Shown here one piece after another: positions 23,748-34,707 of a DNA stretch of 64,000 nt. Under the pieces are notes generated by a model, which saw only the letters and a program-made list of their open reading frames with translations, searched no databases and was not told where the DNA came from. The DNA comes from Aaosphaeria pasadenensis (Eukaryota; Ascomycota; Dothideomycetes; Pleosporales): positions 124,001 to 188,000 of the forward strand of contig JAKLMB010000010.1 of assembly GCA_022813625.1 (NCBI GenBank), given 5' to 3'. Each line of letters opens with the position of its first letter. Position 1 is the stretch's first letter. Made by a program: the position numbers and the translations under genes.

Positions 23748-25499
23748 ATGGGCGGTGCTACAGCTCTTGGTGACACTTCAGTGACGCCTGGTCATTTTAA
23801 GGTGGCGGGCAAGGAATTTCCTCACATCAAATGGACCAGCTTGAAGAATCTGAGAAACACTTACTTGCTCCTATTTTTTGTGGTTTTGACCAGCGCTACT
23901 AATGGTTACGATGGTTCTATGGTCAATGGTCTCCTGTCACTTAAGCAATTCAAGGATTGTAAGTCACTGCTGAAGAATGACTCAAGAAAATTTGGAAGTA
24001 CTGACAGATAATTAGATATGCACGATCCTTCGGCATCAATCAAAGGACTCTTTTCTGGTATTATGTTCTTGGGTTCACTTCTCGCCTTGCCCATAACACC
24101 ATATATTGCTGATGGACTCGGACGACGATGGGGTATCTGTATTGGCTCGATCATCATGATCTTCGCAGTAATTCTTCAGAGTGCATCTATGAACTTTCAG
24201 ATGTTCATTGCTGCTCGATTCTTCCTTGGCTTTGGGGTAGCCATCGCTCACGGTTCTGCTCCACTGTTGATTACGGAGATCTGCCAGTAAGTTTACTCGG
24301 TTATTGGAAGGCATGAATAGGCCTAATGCCGTTCTTTTAGTCCTCAGCATAGAGCTATTTTTACCACAGTGTACAACACCACATGGTACATTGGTTCAAT
24401 CATCGCTGCCTGGCTCACCTTTGGTACCAACAACATCGCAAGCCAGTGGTCATGGCGTATTCCCTCAATTCTTCAGGCACTTCCATCGCTTCTTCAGATA
24501 TCTTGCGTCTGGTTTGTTCCCGAATCTCCACGTTGGTACATATCAAAGGGCCTACCTGAAAAGGCACTTTCTGTTCTTGCCCATGTCCATGCTGAAGGCA
24601 ACGTCGACGACGAGGTCGTCCAACTCGAGTACGAGGAAATCAAGGAGACAATTGCTATCGAAAAAGAGGCAGAGCAAACTGGATGGCTTGAGCTGTTCAA
24701 GACCAAGGGTAACCGCCACAGGTTGCTCATCTTGGTTTCTGCCGGTCTTTTCAGTCAATGGTCTGGAAATGGACTCGTGTCGTACTATATCACCGGTGTG
24801 CTTGACGGCATTGGTATCACAGACCCTAACACGCAGTTGGTGATCAATGGAGTTCTAAACATCTGGAACTGCATCATCGCAACCACCATGTGTATGTTTT
24901 GCATTTTGATAAATTTCTCCAAGATCCAAAGCTAACATTGAATAGGCTTCTTCGTCGACAAAATTGGTCGCCGTCCTCTCTTCCTCATTGCGACTGGGGG
25001 CATGATGTTCGTCTTCATTATTTGGACGATCTGCTCCGAGCGATACGATGCAACCAAAGTCAAGGCCAACGGAAACGCAGTCGTTGCCATGATCTTCCTC
25101 TATTACACATTCTACAACACTGCGTGGTCCGGTCTTCTCGTCGGGTACACTGTCGAGATTCTGCCTTTTTCACTCCGTGCTAAAGGAATGTGCTACATGT
25201 TCGCCATGGTCGACGTCGCTCTCTTCTTCAACACCTACGTCAACCCCATTGCGCTCAAGAGTATTGGGTGGAAGTACTACATCGTATACTGCGCATGGCT
25301 TGGATTCGAACTTGTCTTCGTCTGGTTCTTCTACATTGAGACAAAGAACACTCCCCTCGAGGAAATTGCCAGACATTTTGATGGCGATGCTGCGCTTCTT
25401 GGTGGCCACGCAGCTACTGAGAAGGGTCGCATTATGAAGAGCGAGATTCTAGAGAAGGACCCTGCTCATGTTGGAGAGGAAGAGAGGCACAGCTTGTAA
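23748..25499 (+). CDS. MFS sugar/lactose-permease-type transporter, 528 aa
   Basis: Four exons: 23748-23958, 24016-24286, 24341-24891 and 24946-25499. Introns of 54-57 nt keep phase throughout. The sequence has the sugar-porter plan: helix-1 motif ATNGYDGSMVNGL, PYIADGLGRRWG, VPESPRWYISKG after helix 6, DKIGRRPLF after helix 8, and EILPFSLRAKGM. It is closer to the fungal LAC12-like disaccharide/hexose group than the transporter at 20423, judged by its SMVNGLLSL opening and PQHRAIFTTVYNTTWY segment. The ATG at 23748 is the first in frame. It is convergent with a secreted solute-binding-protein gene 174 bp away. Confidence 0.92.
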
Positions 25500-25673
25500 T
25501 CCCTTTTTATTCATTAATGAATATCTGTTAGGAACGTAGGGAGTATTGTGGGCACGAATAGGTGGCGCTTATGAAAGAGGAAATGTATCAGAACTTCTAA
25601 ACTAATCAAGAAATGAAAGATGTTGAAACTATGTACAACGAATCAAATGCGATGAAGTTGAAGTTTCTTAATT

Positions 25674-26794
25674 TTACAGATCGTCGTCCAATGGGCTCAA
25701 CCCCTGAGGAGTTCCAAGCTTCTTCTCAAACCAGAACCTCAAGCGCTCCACCCTCTCTCGGTCTGCGATCCATGGACCAAAAGCGGTGACATTAGTGTTA
25801 GGCGTCTTAAAGATGTCGGGGTAATCCGCTGGAGCATCGGTTCGCACCGTGGTCTTAGGGCTGGTGAACAGCCACTCTTTGCTGATAAGGAAGTTGTGTA
25901 GCAATTTAGCACCTTCAGGATGCGGTGCCTTTTTTAAAATAGCTGCTGTCTGAGGCCAGGTAACGTATTGTGCATCGGTCGGAAGGGTAGTGTTGACATC
26001 TGGGCCCAAGCTGGGAGAGATTCCAATGAAAGTAGCTGCCTCTTTGGCATCGGCGTTTGCAACAAGGGTTTGTGGCGTAATGGACCCTCGAACCCAGCGC
26101 ACATCCTGTTGGATGAGTTTATCCAGCCATTCTTTGCCGTACTTTTGCATACTAGTAGATCGTCAGTGCATGACTTGGTTCAAGCTTTTCTTCCGAGGTC
26201 GTCAAGCACTTACATCAAATCATAAGCGAAGAGCACCGCATCGTCATCGTTGGGATATGTGCTAACAATGCGACCTTTGAGTTCAGGGTTTAGAAAGTCC
26301 TCGAAGTCCTGAATAGGGTCTCCAGTCCATTTCTTATTGTTGTATGCGATTCGCCATCCAAAGACACCAATGCCGTAGTATGCACCATCGGCATCCTTGA
26401 ACGCCTCATGAACTTTGTCGAAATCGTTGGGTGCGTAATTGAGCAAGGCACCTTCATCTTTCCAACGAGGATAGTCATGGACAGTCTGTAAGATAGCGCT
26501 GTCGACAAAGACGTTGTCATTGGTAAGTTGATCGTCAATGAGAACTTCGTGATATTTGGAAAGATCGACTGTGAGATTCAGAGTCATGCCAGGGAATCGC
26601 TTTTCGAAGGCTTCCTTCAATGCATCCTGGCGATTCTTTTCGTCACCACCATGCCAGCAAGTCACCACGCCACCCTCTGCTAGAGCTGCCTTGTGGATAT
26701 CGTCAATGGAACGATTTTCGGTTACCGTGTCGGCCGCTAATGTTGCAGTCGCTTTGGCTAGAACCAATAATGAAAGAAGTAATGAGTATCCCAT
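25674..26794 (-). CDS. secreted bacterial-type solute-binding protein (Fe3+/AfuA-like family), 352 aa
   Basis: Two exons on the minus strand, 26794-26214 and 26151-25674, with a 62-nt intron. A hydrophobic signal peptide covers residues 1 to about 20, ending near TATLA. The mature part looks like the class II extracellular binding protein of bacterial iron/thiamine/sugar-phosphate ABC importers: an early GGVVTCWHGGDEKN strand-loop, a GIGVFGWRIAYNNKKW segment, GRIVSTYPNDDDAVLF, and a C-terminal FLISKEWLFTSPKT region. Fungi have no ABC importer of this kind. The protein is therefore probably secreted or wall-bound, either capturing a ligand for a neighbouring carrier or serving another binding role. 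The spliced intron shows it is settled in a eukaryotic genome. The ligand is unknown. Confidence 0.8.
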
Positions 26795-28430
26795 TGTGTA
26801 CAAAGATATGAGGTTTGGACTGTAATTCCAATTGTGTGAAGATGAACAGTGTCAGTACTTGACTGGCCGTATATGTATAGGTATTTAAGGACAACTCTTG
26901 AAGAAACAACATGATCGCAGATCGGACGTTGTAGACACATTCAGTCCAGGAACTAAATCCGTGCATGAGCAAGCTATGTCTCCGTCCGGGTACACCAAGA
27001 AAAAGTTGCAGAAAAGCAAAAAAATATGTTTGCTGAGGCCAATTAGATGCAGTCCCGTTCATTCTGTCGCAGTGCATTATCGATGATCATGACATAGATC
27101 GTGGAATTGCGAAATAAAAGGGACGACCATCAGTCGGACAATTAGTGGGAATTATCGTCTCCGGTGTCCGAGCCCTCATTCACATCAAGCGGAATGCTAT
27201 GATGGTGGGTCGTTGCCAAGTCGAAACCATGTTTCTACCATGATTATTGATGAGACGGAAGCAAATCTGGTTGGAAATCAAGATGCCAAGAATGCCCCAC
27301 GATACTTCCGAATACTGTCAGAACTGCATAACCAATGTCAAGGGATGTAGGTGCAAACAGTCGGGAATGTTGAAACAATTGAGTTCTATTTTGGACACTT
27401 ATCTTTGAAAAGATGCTTCCAAGCTTTGAATGCCAGGTGAAGCAATCTCTCATCGAACGGAACGTGGAGCACCAATTGCCATGATCCCGAAGCCTAAAAG
27501 ATGCATTGATTGAACTGTTTCTGGTAAAGCCTAGCTCTGTATTTTGTTAAAGTAGCCAAGGAAATCAAGAGCCATCCAGGCTCGCTGCTTTATGGTCAAC
27601 TATGGTGGGAGCGTCGTCCTCTACGCAAGAGTCAAGGCCATACAGAGCACACAGTTGATGGCAATAAGGCCGGGGTCCCTTGGGTATCATATATAACAAT
27701 CGATACCTACTCTATAGGGAGGTAGCGATTCGTCTAATAATCAACCTCATTGACCCTTTGTAACCTATACAATCTACTCGGTGCACATTGAACTTTATTT
27801 AATCTTTTCTTCGGCCAACTAGGCATTAGATACAGTGGATTTTCTGTTCGTGTGACCTACCTACATCCACCCTTACACAAGCTAGAAATCATCTTTCCCA
27901 ATGTCTTAGACAATGTTGGTAAACTTACAATATTAGAATGCATAGAACAATACCAGCTCTTGCGCCCTGTTGCGTAACAACTCCTTGCCGTCTTTATTTC
28001 AACATTAGGAGCTTACATGCAATGTCTTTGAAAAGATAACTTGCATGTATGTTTTCAGGAATGTCGCGTTACATTCTCTAGTATACGTCCAACAACGTCA
28101 TTCACAGGGCGGAAATAGCCTAATGTTCGGCAAGAGGTTGCCCACGCCCTGCCGTTTCCTATACACATGCCTACCTGTGATATGTAGTATATTAGGGCTG
28201 TAAATCTGTACGTGCCGGCGCAGTGCCGGCAATGCATACATGCATATGGATATATATATATCTATATATTCAGTCTTGATCTTCCCTAGAGATTGCTCGC
28301 TGCTTGAACCTTCTTCCACTACCCTGGGAGGAGCAGGCACGCATGAGAGTCTATAATATGTGAGCGACTCGGTCCTCAATCGTCCAAGAATACAACACAC
28401 TGGGAAGCAAAGCAAGGCCGCGCCGAAAAC
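26795..28430. other. divergent intergenic region
   Basis: 1.6 kb between the divergent binding-protein and PQQ-dehydrogenase genes. No gene is supported. It is mostly AT-rich and contains a GCCGGCGCAGTGCCGGC inverted repeat near 28215-28231, followed by an alternating TATATA stretch (28245-28268). It should hold both promoters. Confidence 0.5.
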
Positions 28431-29534
28431 ATGATGCATCTCGGAATTTCAGTCACGCACACTCTGGCCCTGTCACTAGCACTGGTGACAGGTGCTTTGG
28501 CCCAACAGCCGTTCAAGTCGGAAGTAATCACCAGCCATCAGGAGCCATGGGCGATAGCCTTCCTGCCCGACAATCGAATCATCGTTAACGAAAGACGAGG
28601 CAACATGCGTCTCGTAGACCCGGCCACTAAGACCGCGGGCAGCATCACGGGAGTACCTGCGGTAGCCTATGGAGGTCAGGGCGGACTGCACGACATTGCG
28701 CTGCACCCCGACTACGCGAATAACAGCATGGTGTACATCAGTTACGCGGAGAGCGGCAGCGGTGGGGCGGGAGGCGCCGTTGCGCGGGCCAAACTGACGC
28801 TGAGCGGCACCGGCGGTGCGCTGTCGGGGGTCGAGGTAATCTGGCGGCACTCGCAGAGAGCCTCAGGCGGGCTCCAGTTCGCCTGTCGTCTACTCTTCGG
28901 CCCTGACGGTGCCCTCTGGATCTCTTCGGGCGAGATCAACCAGATGACACCCGCTCAGTCCATGACGGGCAACTTGGGCAAGATGATCAAGCTGTACGAC
29001 AACGGCACCGCTTTCGCAGGCAACCCCTTCGCCAGCCAGGGAGCCATTCAGTCGCAGATCTGGTCGCTCGGCCACCGCAACCCGCTGGGTATCGACTGGG
29101 ACGCACAGGGACGTCTCTGGGAAGTAGAAATGGGCCCCATGGGCGGCGACGAGCTCAACCTCATCGAGTCAGGCGCGAATTACGGCTGGCCGGTCGTCTG
29201 CGAGGGCAGCCACTACGATGGCCGCACCATCCCCAAGCACAGTACCCGCCCCGAAATGACGGCCCCCAAGGCCTTCTGGGTCCCCGTCATCTCCCCCTCT
29301 AGCCTCGTCATCTACAAGGGCAACCTGTTCTCTAGCTGGAAGGGCAACGCCATCATCACCGGTCTCAGCTCGCAACAACTTGTGCGTGTCACTATCACGG
29401 GCAATACGGCCAAAGAGGCCCAGCGTATCCCAATGGGTAAGCGCATGCGCGGTGTTCGAGAGGACAAGAACGGCGCTCTCTGGGTCATCGAGGATGGTGC
29501 AAATGGTCGCCTCATGAAGCTCACCCCAAACTAA
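28431..29534 (+). CDS. secreted PQQ-dependent glucose/sorbosone dehydrogenase family protein, 367 aa
   Basis: Intronless. It has a signal peptide (residues 1 to about 24, cleaved near GALAQ) and then a six-bladed beta-propeller of the GSDH family (soluble aldose sugar dehydrogenases). Family landmarks are EPWAIAFLPDNRIIVNERRG (about 37-56), GGQGGLHDIALHPDY, LLFGPDGALWISSGE, IWSLGHRNPLGIDWD, MGPMGGDELNLIESGANYGW, and a final GALWVIEDGANGRLMKL. Homologues oxidise aldoses to lactones using PQQ, or in some fungal cases serve as pyranose dehydrogenase domains. No cytochrome or CBM domain is attached. The gene is visibly richer in G+C than its flanks and lacks introns, unlike most neighbours. Bacterial origin is possible but unproven. 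Confidence 0.88.
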   Translation: MMHLGISVTHTLALSLALVTGALAQQPFKSEVITSHQEPWAIAFLPDNRIIVNERRGNMRLVDPATKTAGSITGVPAVAYGGQGGLHDIALHPDYANNSMVYISYAESGSGGAGGAVARAKLTLSGTGGALSGVEVIWRHSQRASGGLQFACRLLFGPDGALWISSGEINQMTPAQSMTGNLGKMIKLYDNGTAFAGNPFASQGAIQSQIWSLGHRNPLGIDWDAQGRLWEVEMGPMGGDELNLIESGANYGWPVVCEGSHYDGRTIPKHSTRPEMTAPKAFWVPVISPSSLVIYKGNLFSSWKGNAIITGLSSQQLVRVTITGNTAKEAQRIPMGKRMRGVREDKNGALWVIEDGANGRLMKLTPN

Positions 29535-30572
29535 ACTAAACTGAACTTGTGTAAGCAAGATACTAGGGAGATTAGGACTGTATGTAGATAAAGGTAGATA
29601 TCTTATACTGTTATTTCACGCGTTATCAACTTAACGCATTAATCTAGGACATGACTGCTTCCTGTTTTCAGTGTCCTGGAGAAAAGCTTATCTACCTAAT
29701 ATACCTAATTACCATCTACAGTCCCGCCCCCCAGCAAACGGCGGGTCAGGCAGGAAAATCTGTTGTCAATGTCTAATGGCCGTATGTATAAGGACATGCG
29801 CAATTGACAGAATATGTAACAGGCCCTGATGTTTGTCGGGAACAAACCATTGCTCTCTGGATCAACGAACATTAGCCAGGAATTCGTATTTCCTCCGCTT
29901 GCAGGTTGCACATTTCCGATCATAGGGTTTAGTAACATAACATCCATCCCGAATAATGACTGAATAAACCCTCGCACTTAATAGCGCCCCCGAAAATGAT
30001 CTTCCATATCAATCTCAGAAGTTCTCCTGTCTACAAAAAGGAACGGAATTCTTGAACCCTTTCTAACAGCATCCCCTATAGACAATAGACTTTCTTAGAA
30101 GCTCTAGCTCCTTAGTTCGTATACCCTTGGAACAGCTCGAGTTCTCTCTTTCGAATACCTCAATTTTTGAAAATAGCACAGAGGGATTCTACTAGATATA
30201 CGACTTTACAGCTAGGTAGAAACCCATCCACATCTGCCGGTTTTTCACTTGATGGACCTAAACGACAGTCTTGAGCAACTGTACTGGGGCATAGCATTGC
30301 TTGCGAGGGGTTCCTGCTGGGTGTGTATGCAAAAGTATCAGTACGGGCAATGCCATCCAACCAATGTATTGACTTCAATGTTCTCTTTAACCATCAAGAA
30401 AGGTATACTAATGTGAGACACTTATAATCAAAACTGCCATTGTAGCTATATCCAGAGAGACGGCAAAAATTAAAGGCAAGACAATAAACTAAAAGGATTG
30501 AAAGCAGCCCAAATTCCCAATGCAATCACCCGTTTCGGTTGCACTTCCCAGTAATACTGTTCGACCTTGATG
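29535..30572. other. convergent 3' flanks
   Basis: About 1 kb between convergent genes. I see no supported gene; short ORFs here have no recognisable content. Confidence 0.5.
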
Positions 30573-31337
30573 CTACTGAACTTTCACGTCACGAGGAAGA
30601 GCAGTCCTGATCTTGCCCCCAGCATTAGTCCATCTCACCCACCCCCACAAAGCTACTGCAGCGACAAATGAAATTGATAGCAGGGCAATCACCATAATTT
30701 CATACCATCTTAGCTTCCTTCTTCGTCGTGATGTTAAGATAGCTTCTCTGCCTGTGTTCGCGCTCGATGCGACCGTGAAGTCCCCACTCTCCACTCCTGC
30801 CGCGGCTAAGCTCTCGTCGATGCCACAAGTGTCCATGAGCCAACTCTTCAACTTCTGCTTGTCTTGATCTCCACACCACTGTTGGCAATCGAAAAGCGAA
30901 CCGTGGATGCAGAAGCAGTTCGTATTCTTCGTCAAACATCCATAGTCGATGCTTTTCTCCGCGAGGCATGTTGCGACGCATGCTGGAGCTTTGCTGAATT
31001 CAACGGTTGGTGCATCCGGGCATTGCTTAAAGAACCAGTCTTCGATTTGCATCCATTCCCACCATCCACAAACCCATGCGCATGAGAGCCCGGTCTTGAG
31101 TTTACAGTAGCAGTCGCTATGATACATGCCGCAGCTAGGATCGTCGTTTGGGCATGTTGAGAGATCAACGGGGCAAATTTCGTCGGGAGGGCTTTCGTAG
31201 TGCCAGCAGGAGCTGACAGGACTGCATATTCCAAGCGGAATGTCCTTAGGGTTGATCAACTGATCAGCTGCACAAAGATAAAACAAGAGAGCAACAATCA
31301 GTGAAGAATATATCATTTGGGCTTTATAGTTTGCCAT
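30573..31337 (-). CDS. Cys-rich single-pass membrane protein with tandem CFEM-like modules, 254 aa
   Basis: Single exon. A hydrophobic leader covers residues 8-23. The second half of the ectodomain (118-171) has eight Cys at 120, 124, 134, 141, 143, 151, 155 and 171, the CFEM pattern. A less perfect copy lies at about 55-106 (Cys 55, 62, 69, 76, 78, 86, 90, 106). A basic stretch (203-210) and a transmembrane helix (212-234) follow, leaving a short cytosolic tail. CFEM proteins sit at the fungal surface, and some bind haem or act as receptors. The Asp that ligates haem iron in Candida CFEM proteins, expected between the third and fourth Cys, is not seen (LTKNTN). A haem-binding role is therefore doubtful. 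Topology suggests a surface receptor or adhesin. Confidence 0.75.
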   Translation of the reverse strand: MANYKAQMIYSSLIVALLFYLCAADQLINPKDIPLGICSPVSSCWHYESPPDEICPVDLSTCPNDDPSCGMYHSDCYCKLKTGLSCAWVCGWWEWMQIEDWFFKQCPDAPTVEFSKAPACVATCLAEKSIDYGCLTKNTNCFCIHGSLFDCQQWCGDQDKQKLKSWLMDTCGIDESLAAAGVESGDFTVASSANTGREAILTSRRRRKLRWYEIMVIALLSISFVAAVALWGWVRWTNAGGKIRTALPRDVKVQ

Positions 31338-32136
31338 GGTCTGTTCATTGAATTCTCTAGATGCGGCTCAGGACAGTATCCAGATTCCGAGTCGACGTTC
31401 ACATTTATCTAAAGAAGCAGATCGGTCTGCAGCCCTCAAACCCTCCAGCCTTGCGCTGACTGCTCGGACGAGTTTCGCTCAGGCGACATGGGGAGTTGTC
31501 GATCACTGCCAATCTAGTCGCTCGTTTACACCAGAATCTTCGGAAACGAATGCATGTGTCCTATTAAACATAGCTCCGACGCAGGGTGGGTGTCAGTTAT
31601 AGTCATCGAGCGCGTGTTTATCGTGAGCCTTCGAGAAAAAGCTAGCTGAACATATAGGGATGTTACGGTACGCTAGCGATCCATTGGTAGCTCGATTCCA
31701 GCTTAAGCGAGTGGCGCCGCGAGTCGAACAGCATCACTCCATAAAGCTCGATCTTCGCTGTGCGTGTTTGCCATGGAGACATGTAGTGCAACACCAGTCG
31801 ACCACAATATCAGCTCAAGCCCAACCGCGCGAGTGACAGCTCTGAAGCCCACAATGGGGCTGATCAGCCAAGCTGTCAGATCACTGCATTGCAGACGGAA
31901 ATGGTAAATGGTGGAAAAGAGGGATACCTAACAGAACGACATGGCTGTATGATGTGTCTGTTTGCACTTGCATCTTTGGATGAGGAGTGATGGACTCAGC
32001 CTTTCAGATAACTGTAACAGTGACCCATCAGAGGCCCAGCCTCGACTCTCGCTCAGTACCCATCCCGAAATTAAGCTCTGCAACATTTCAACTTACACAT
32101 ATCACTGCGGGAAGAAGGCCTTAAATTTTCTTCACT
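31338..32136. promoter_or_regulatory. divergent promoter region
   Basis: About 800 bp between two divergent membrane-protein genes. No gene is supported. It must contain both promoters. Confidence 0.4.
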
Positions 32137-33933
32137 ATGCCTAAATTTCAATACTCGTTTCTCTATCTTATCTTCTCTTCCTTCTTTGCCCGAGTTCTAG
32201 CGAGTTTCGATCTGGTCCGCTGCTGTATCAAGGCTGCTCGCGACGAAAGCATCAGGTCTGAAAATGCAGCGAACGATTACCCTTGGAAAATCTGCAAACT
32301 CGGCGAATCCATTGTTTATCCATCTGAAACACAGCTTTGGTCTGTTCAGAAAACTCGGGCTTGGTGCAACGCTGAGTGCGCGGGCTATCAACGCAGCGAG
32401 ACAAGCCAGTGGTTGCAACCACTCGCGACCTGGATTGCACCTTACGTCGCTTTGCTTCTAGTCACGCCCATAGGCGAGATATCAGAGTCCAAAACAGAGC
32501 AAATCAGAGCAGCCGCCGGCACATCGGGCGCCCGAGAGAGGTTGCTTAGCTCGATGAAATGGTTCTGGGAGTGGGTGAGCGGCACACCTTGGGAATATAT
32601 TCTCCTACTGGGAGATCCGGCCAGTGCACTGTGGGGCGCTTTCTCTGAGATAATATCGGACTTCCGACTTGCTCGTAGGCTATCCGACCACAATTCGGGC
32701 TGGCTGGCGAATATAGCCTTATGGATCACGATGTTGGCTGGAGACACCAAGTTTGAACACTCCATCCTTTGGAATGGGTTCATCAACCGTCTCGAGAAGG
32801 AAGATTCACAGGGAGCACAATCTATCCGTGATCTGGATGAACCAACTATGAAGAATACAACGCCGTGGACCATGCTGGCTGAGGAGATTATCAAACGGAC
32901 TTCGAATACAGACAAGGTGTTGTCAAGCGAGTCGAGAGACGTGGACAAAATTGAGCCCATGAGCTCAGTCAATGCGGCGAGCTCGAGCGAATTTTCACTC
33001 CGGCAAAGTCTCTCATATGGAGTCCATGTATTGGTCCAAGGTCGAATTGACTTTGTCAAGGGTATCTTCCTTCCAGTCATACTTATGCTCGCTGTTGCAG
33101 CATCTGTCTTTTTTGACGCCTACGGCAAGCTCGGTGATAAAGACACAGCGCACGCACTAGCCTATGGTGTCTGGTATTCGTGGCTCATCACACTCTCCGT
33201 ATCAGGGAACTGTTTTGCCACAAGCGTCAATGTAGGACTAGCACGCAAAGCATTCGGCGATTCGTTAAGACTTTCCGATCGGAGAGTATCGCTTTCCGAA
33301 CGATATATGAATGCATTCAAATGGGAGCTTTGGCTATGGCAAATCGAACGCGCGGACCCTGTGAAAGCTGACAAGGGCCATCCGAAGCGTGAGGTCTGGT
33401 TTTGGACGAAATTTGTCCTAGGCCAGCTGCTAGGCTGGGTTTGTGTTGCCTTTGCTTGCGGTTGCGCGGCCGTCATATCATGGACGACACCAACTGTTGG
33501 TCTCGGATGTCGATCCTTCACCTATGTGCTTTATGGTATTGGCACCTTCATCGTCGCGGTGTTGCATGTCCCTCGTCAACGACTCATATTCTCGTCTCAA
33601 GATAAGTCTGGGCAGTTCCAGATGAGGATAGCGACATGGGCACATACTTTACTTGTCATATTTAACGCTTTAGTCATGATTGTTGGCACCATTTTCCACC
33701 TTTCCGGGGTGTATAGAAGTTGCCAATGCTCAAGACTGTTTGCAAAAGACGACACTCTCATAGAGTTTAACAGAAACACTGAGCAATCTGTCACCAACGC
33801 AAGAAGATACTGGCTAGTTACGGGATATGTTGCGTTTTCTTTTGTATGGGTAGTATGTGCGATGGCTATGGCGGCTCGAAAGATTATTGTCTCGAAGATG
33901 GAGAAAGCTTTGGAGGACAACTGTTTTGACTAA
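32137..33933 (+). CDS. polytopic membrane protein of unknown function, 598 aa
   Basis: Single exon. A signal peptide or first helix covers residues 1-22, followed by a luminal/extracellular Cys-containing segment (about 23-100). Hydrophobic helices lie at about 310-325, 340-365, 425-455, 460-480, 505-530 and 560-585. I recognise no catalytic motif. The C-terminal half shares order and key residues with the protein at 48993-51009: a TPTxGxGCR motif leading into a helix (here TPTVGLGCRSFTYVLYG), and a later GVYxxCxC motif (here SGVYRSCQCS). I take the two as members of one fungal family of uncharacterised membrane proteins. Function is not assigned. Confidence 0.75.
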   Translation: MPKFQYSFLYLIFSSFFARVLASFDLVRCCIKAARDESIRSENAANDYPWKICKLGESIVYPSETQLWSVQKTRAWCNAECAGYQRSETSQWLQPLATWIAPYVALLLVTPIGEISESKTEQIRAAAGTSGARERLLSSMKWFWEWVSGTPWEYILLLGDPASALWGAFSEIISDFRLARRLSDHNSGWLANIALWITMLAGDTKFEHSILWNGFINRLEKEDSQGAQSIRDLDEPTMKNTTPWTMLAEEIIKRTSNTDKVLSSESRDVDKIEPMSSVNAASSSEFSLRQSLSYGVHVLVQGRIDFVKGIFLPVILMLAVAASVFFDAYGKLGDKDTAHALAYGVWYSWLITLSVSGNCFATSVNVGLARKAFGDSLRLSDRRVSLSERYMNAFKWELWLWQIERADPVKADKGHPKREVWFWTKFVLGQLLGWVCVAFACGCAAVISWTTPTVGLGCRSFTYVLYGIGTFIVAVLHVPRQRLIFSSQDKSGQFQMRIATWAHTLLVIFNALVMIVGTIFHLSGVYRSCQCSRLFAKDDTLIEFNRNTEQSVTNARRYWLVTGYVAFSFVWVVCAMAMAARKIIVSKMEKALEDNCFD

Positions 33934-34707
33934 TCACATTGCATGTGCGGATGGCGTCCGCGCCATACGACAAAAACGGTCAATCCCTGGGACCTGGGCA
34001 GTCACGAGTGCCTCCAGACGCTTAACGCCCATGGAGTTGGGTCTGTTCAGTGGCTTCAAGCAATTGTGAGTTTTTAAAGTAATCGAGAAGGCTCGGGAGG
34101 AATTGCATAAGAGTTGGCTGGGAGGTGAGACGTTGGGGATTGCACGGTCGAAAGATATGGTCGGCTAAAGAATCGAGATCGAGTACAATACCGGAATTGG
34201 CATTTGAAGAAGGGGTGGGTTTCATAGGAGACGTGGGTCGGGGTGGAGTTGTGGGCTCGGTAACGGAACCGTGGATGGCACCCTAGATGACCTTGTTGGC
34301 TTGCGTTATGGGACAACCTGTAGGAGAGAAAGTATCCAATCTAGTTTTAAACCATCAGAGCGTACCTTGGTATCTATCCCCAACCGGTATAGGACAGATT
34401 AATACACCAAAACAAAACAAATATATGCTTTTAGAGTTTCATAGTGAACAACTACTTGGGCAGTAAGAGATAAAAGCTAGTTATAATTGGTCCATAGTTG
34501 TATTAAGTAGTGTACTAAATGAGATATATATATAATCTTGGTTCTGGGAATTCCATACTTATCGAGCTTACTCCCAACCCCAACGTTTTCGTCCCGCGTC
34601 GACGGTTCCCATCCCTACGAATCTTCAATCCAGAGCGTATAAAGGGATGCCCCCCCCGCGCTGAGCCTATAAGTTGCATTCTTACTTACTACCATCGTCT
34701 TACAAAA
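33934..34707. other. intergenic region
   Basis: About 770 bp after the polytopic-protein gene. Nothing is convincing apart from an AT-rich stretch around 34420-34530. Confidence 0.4.

Noticed and set aside
28215..28268. GCCGGC inverted repeat and TATATA run as a transposon end
   Set aside because: No flanking duplication and no second copy seen in the window; more likely promoter sequence structure.
32442..33080. 212-codon minus-strand ORF
   Set aside because: Antisense to the polytopic membrane protein gene; no recognisable content.
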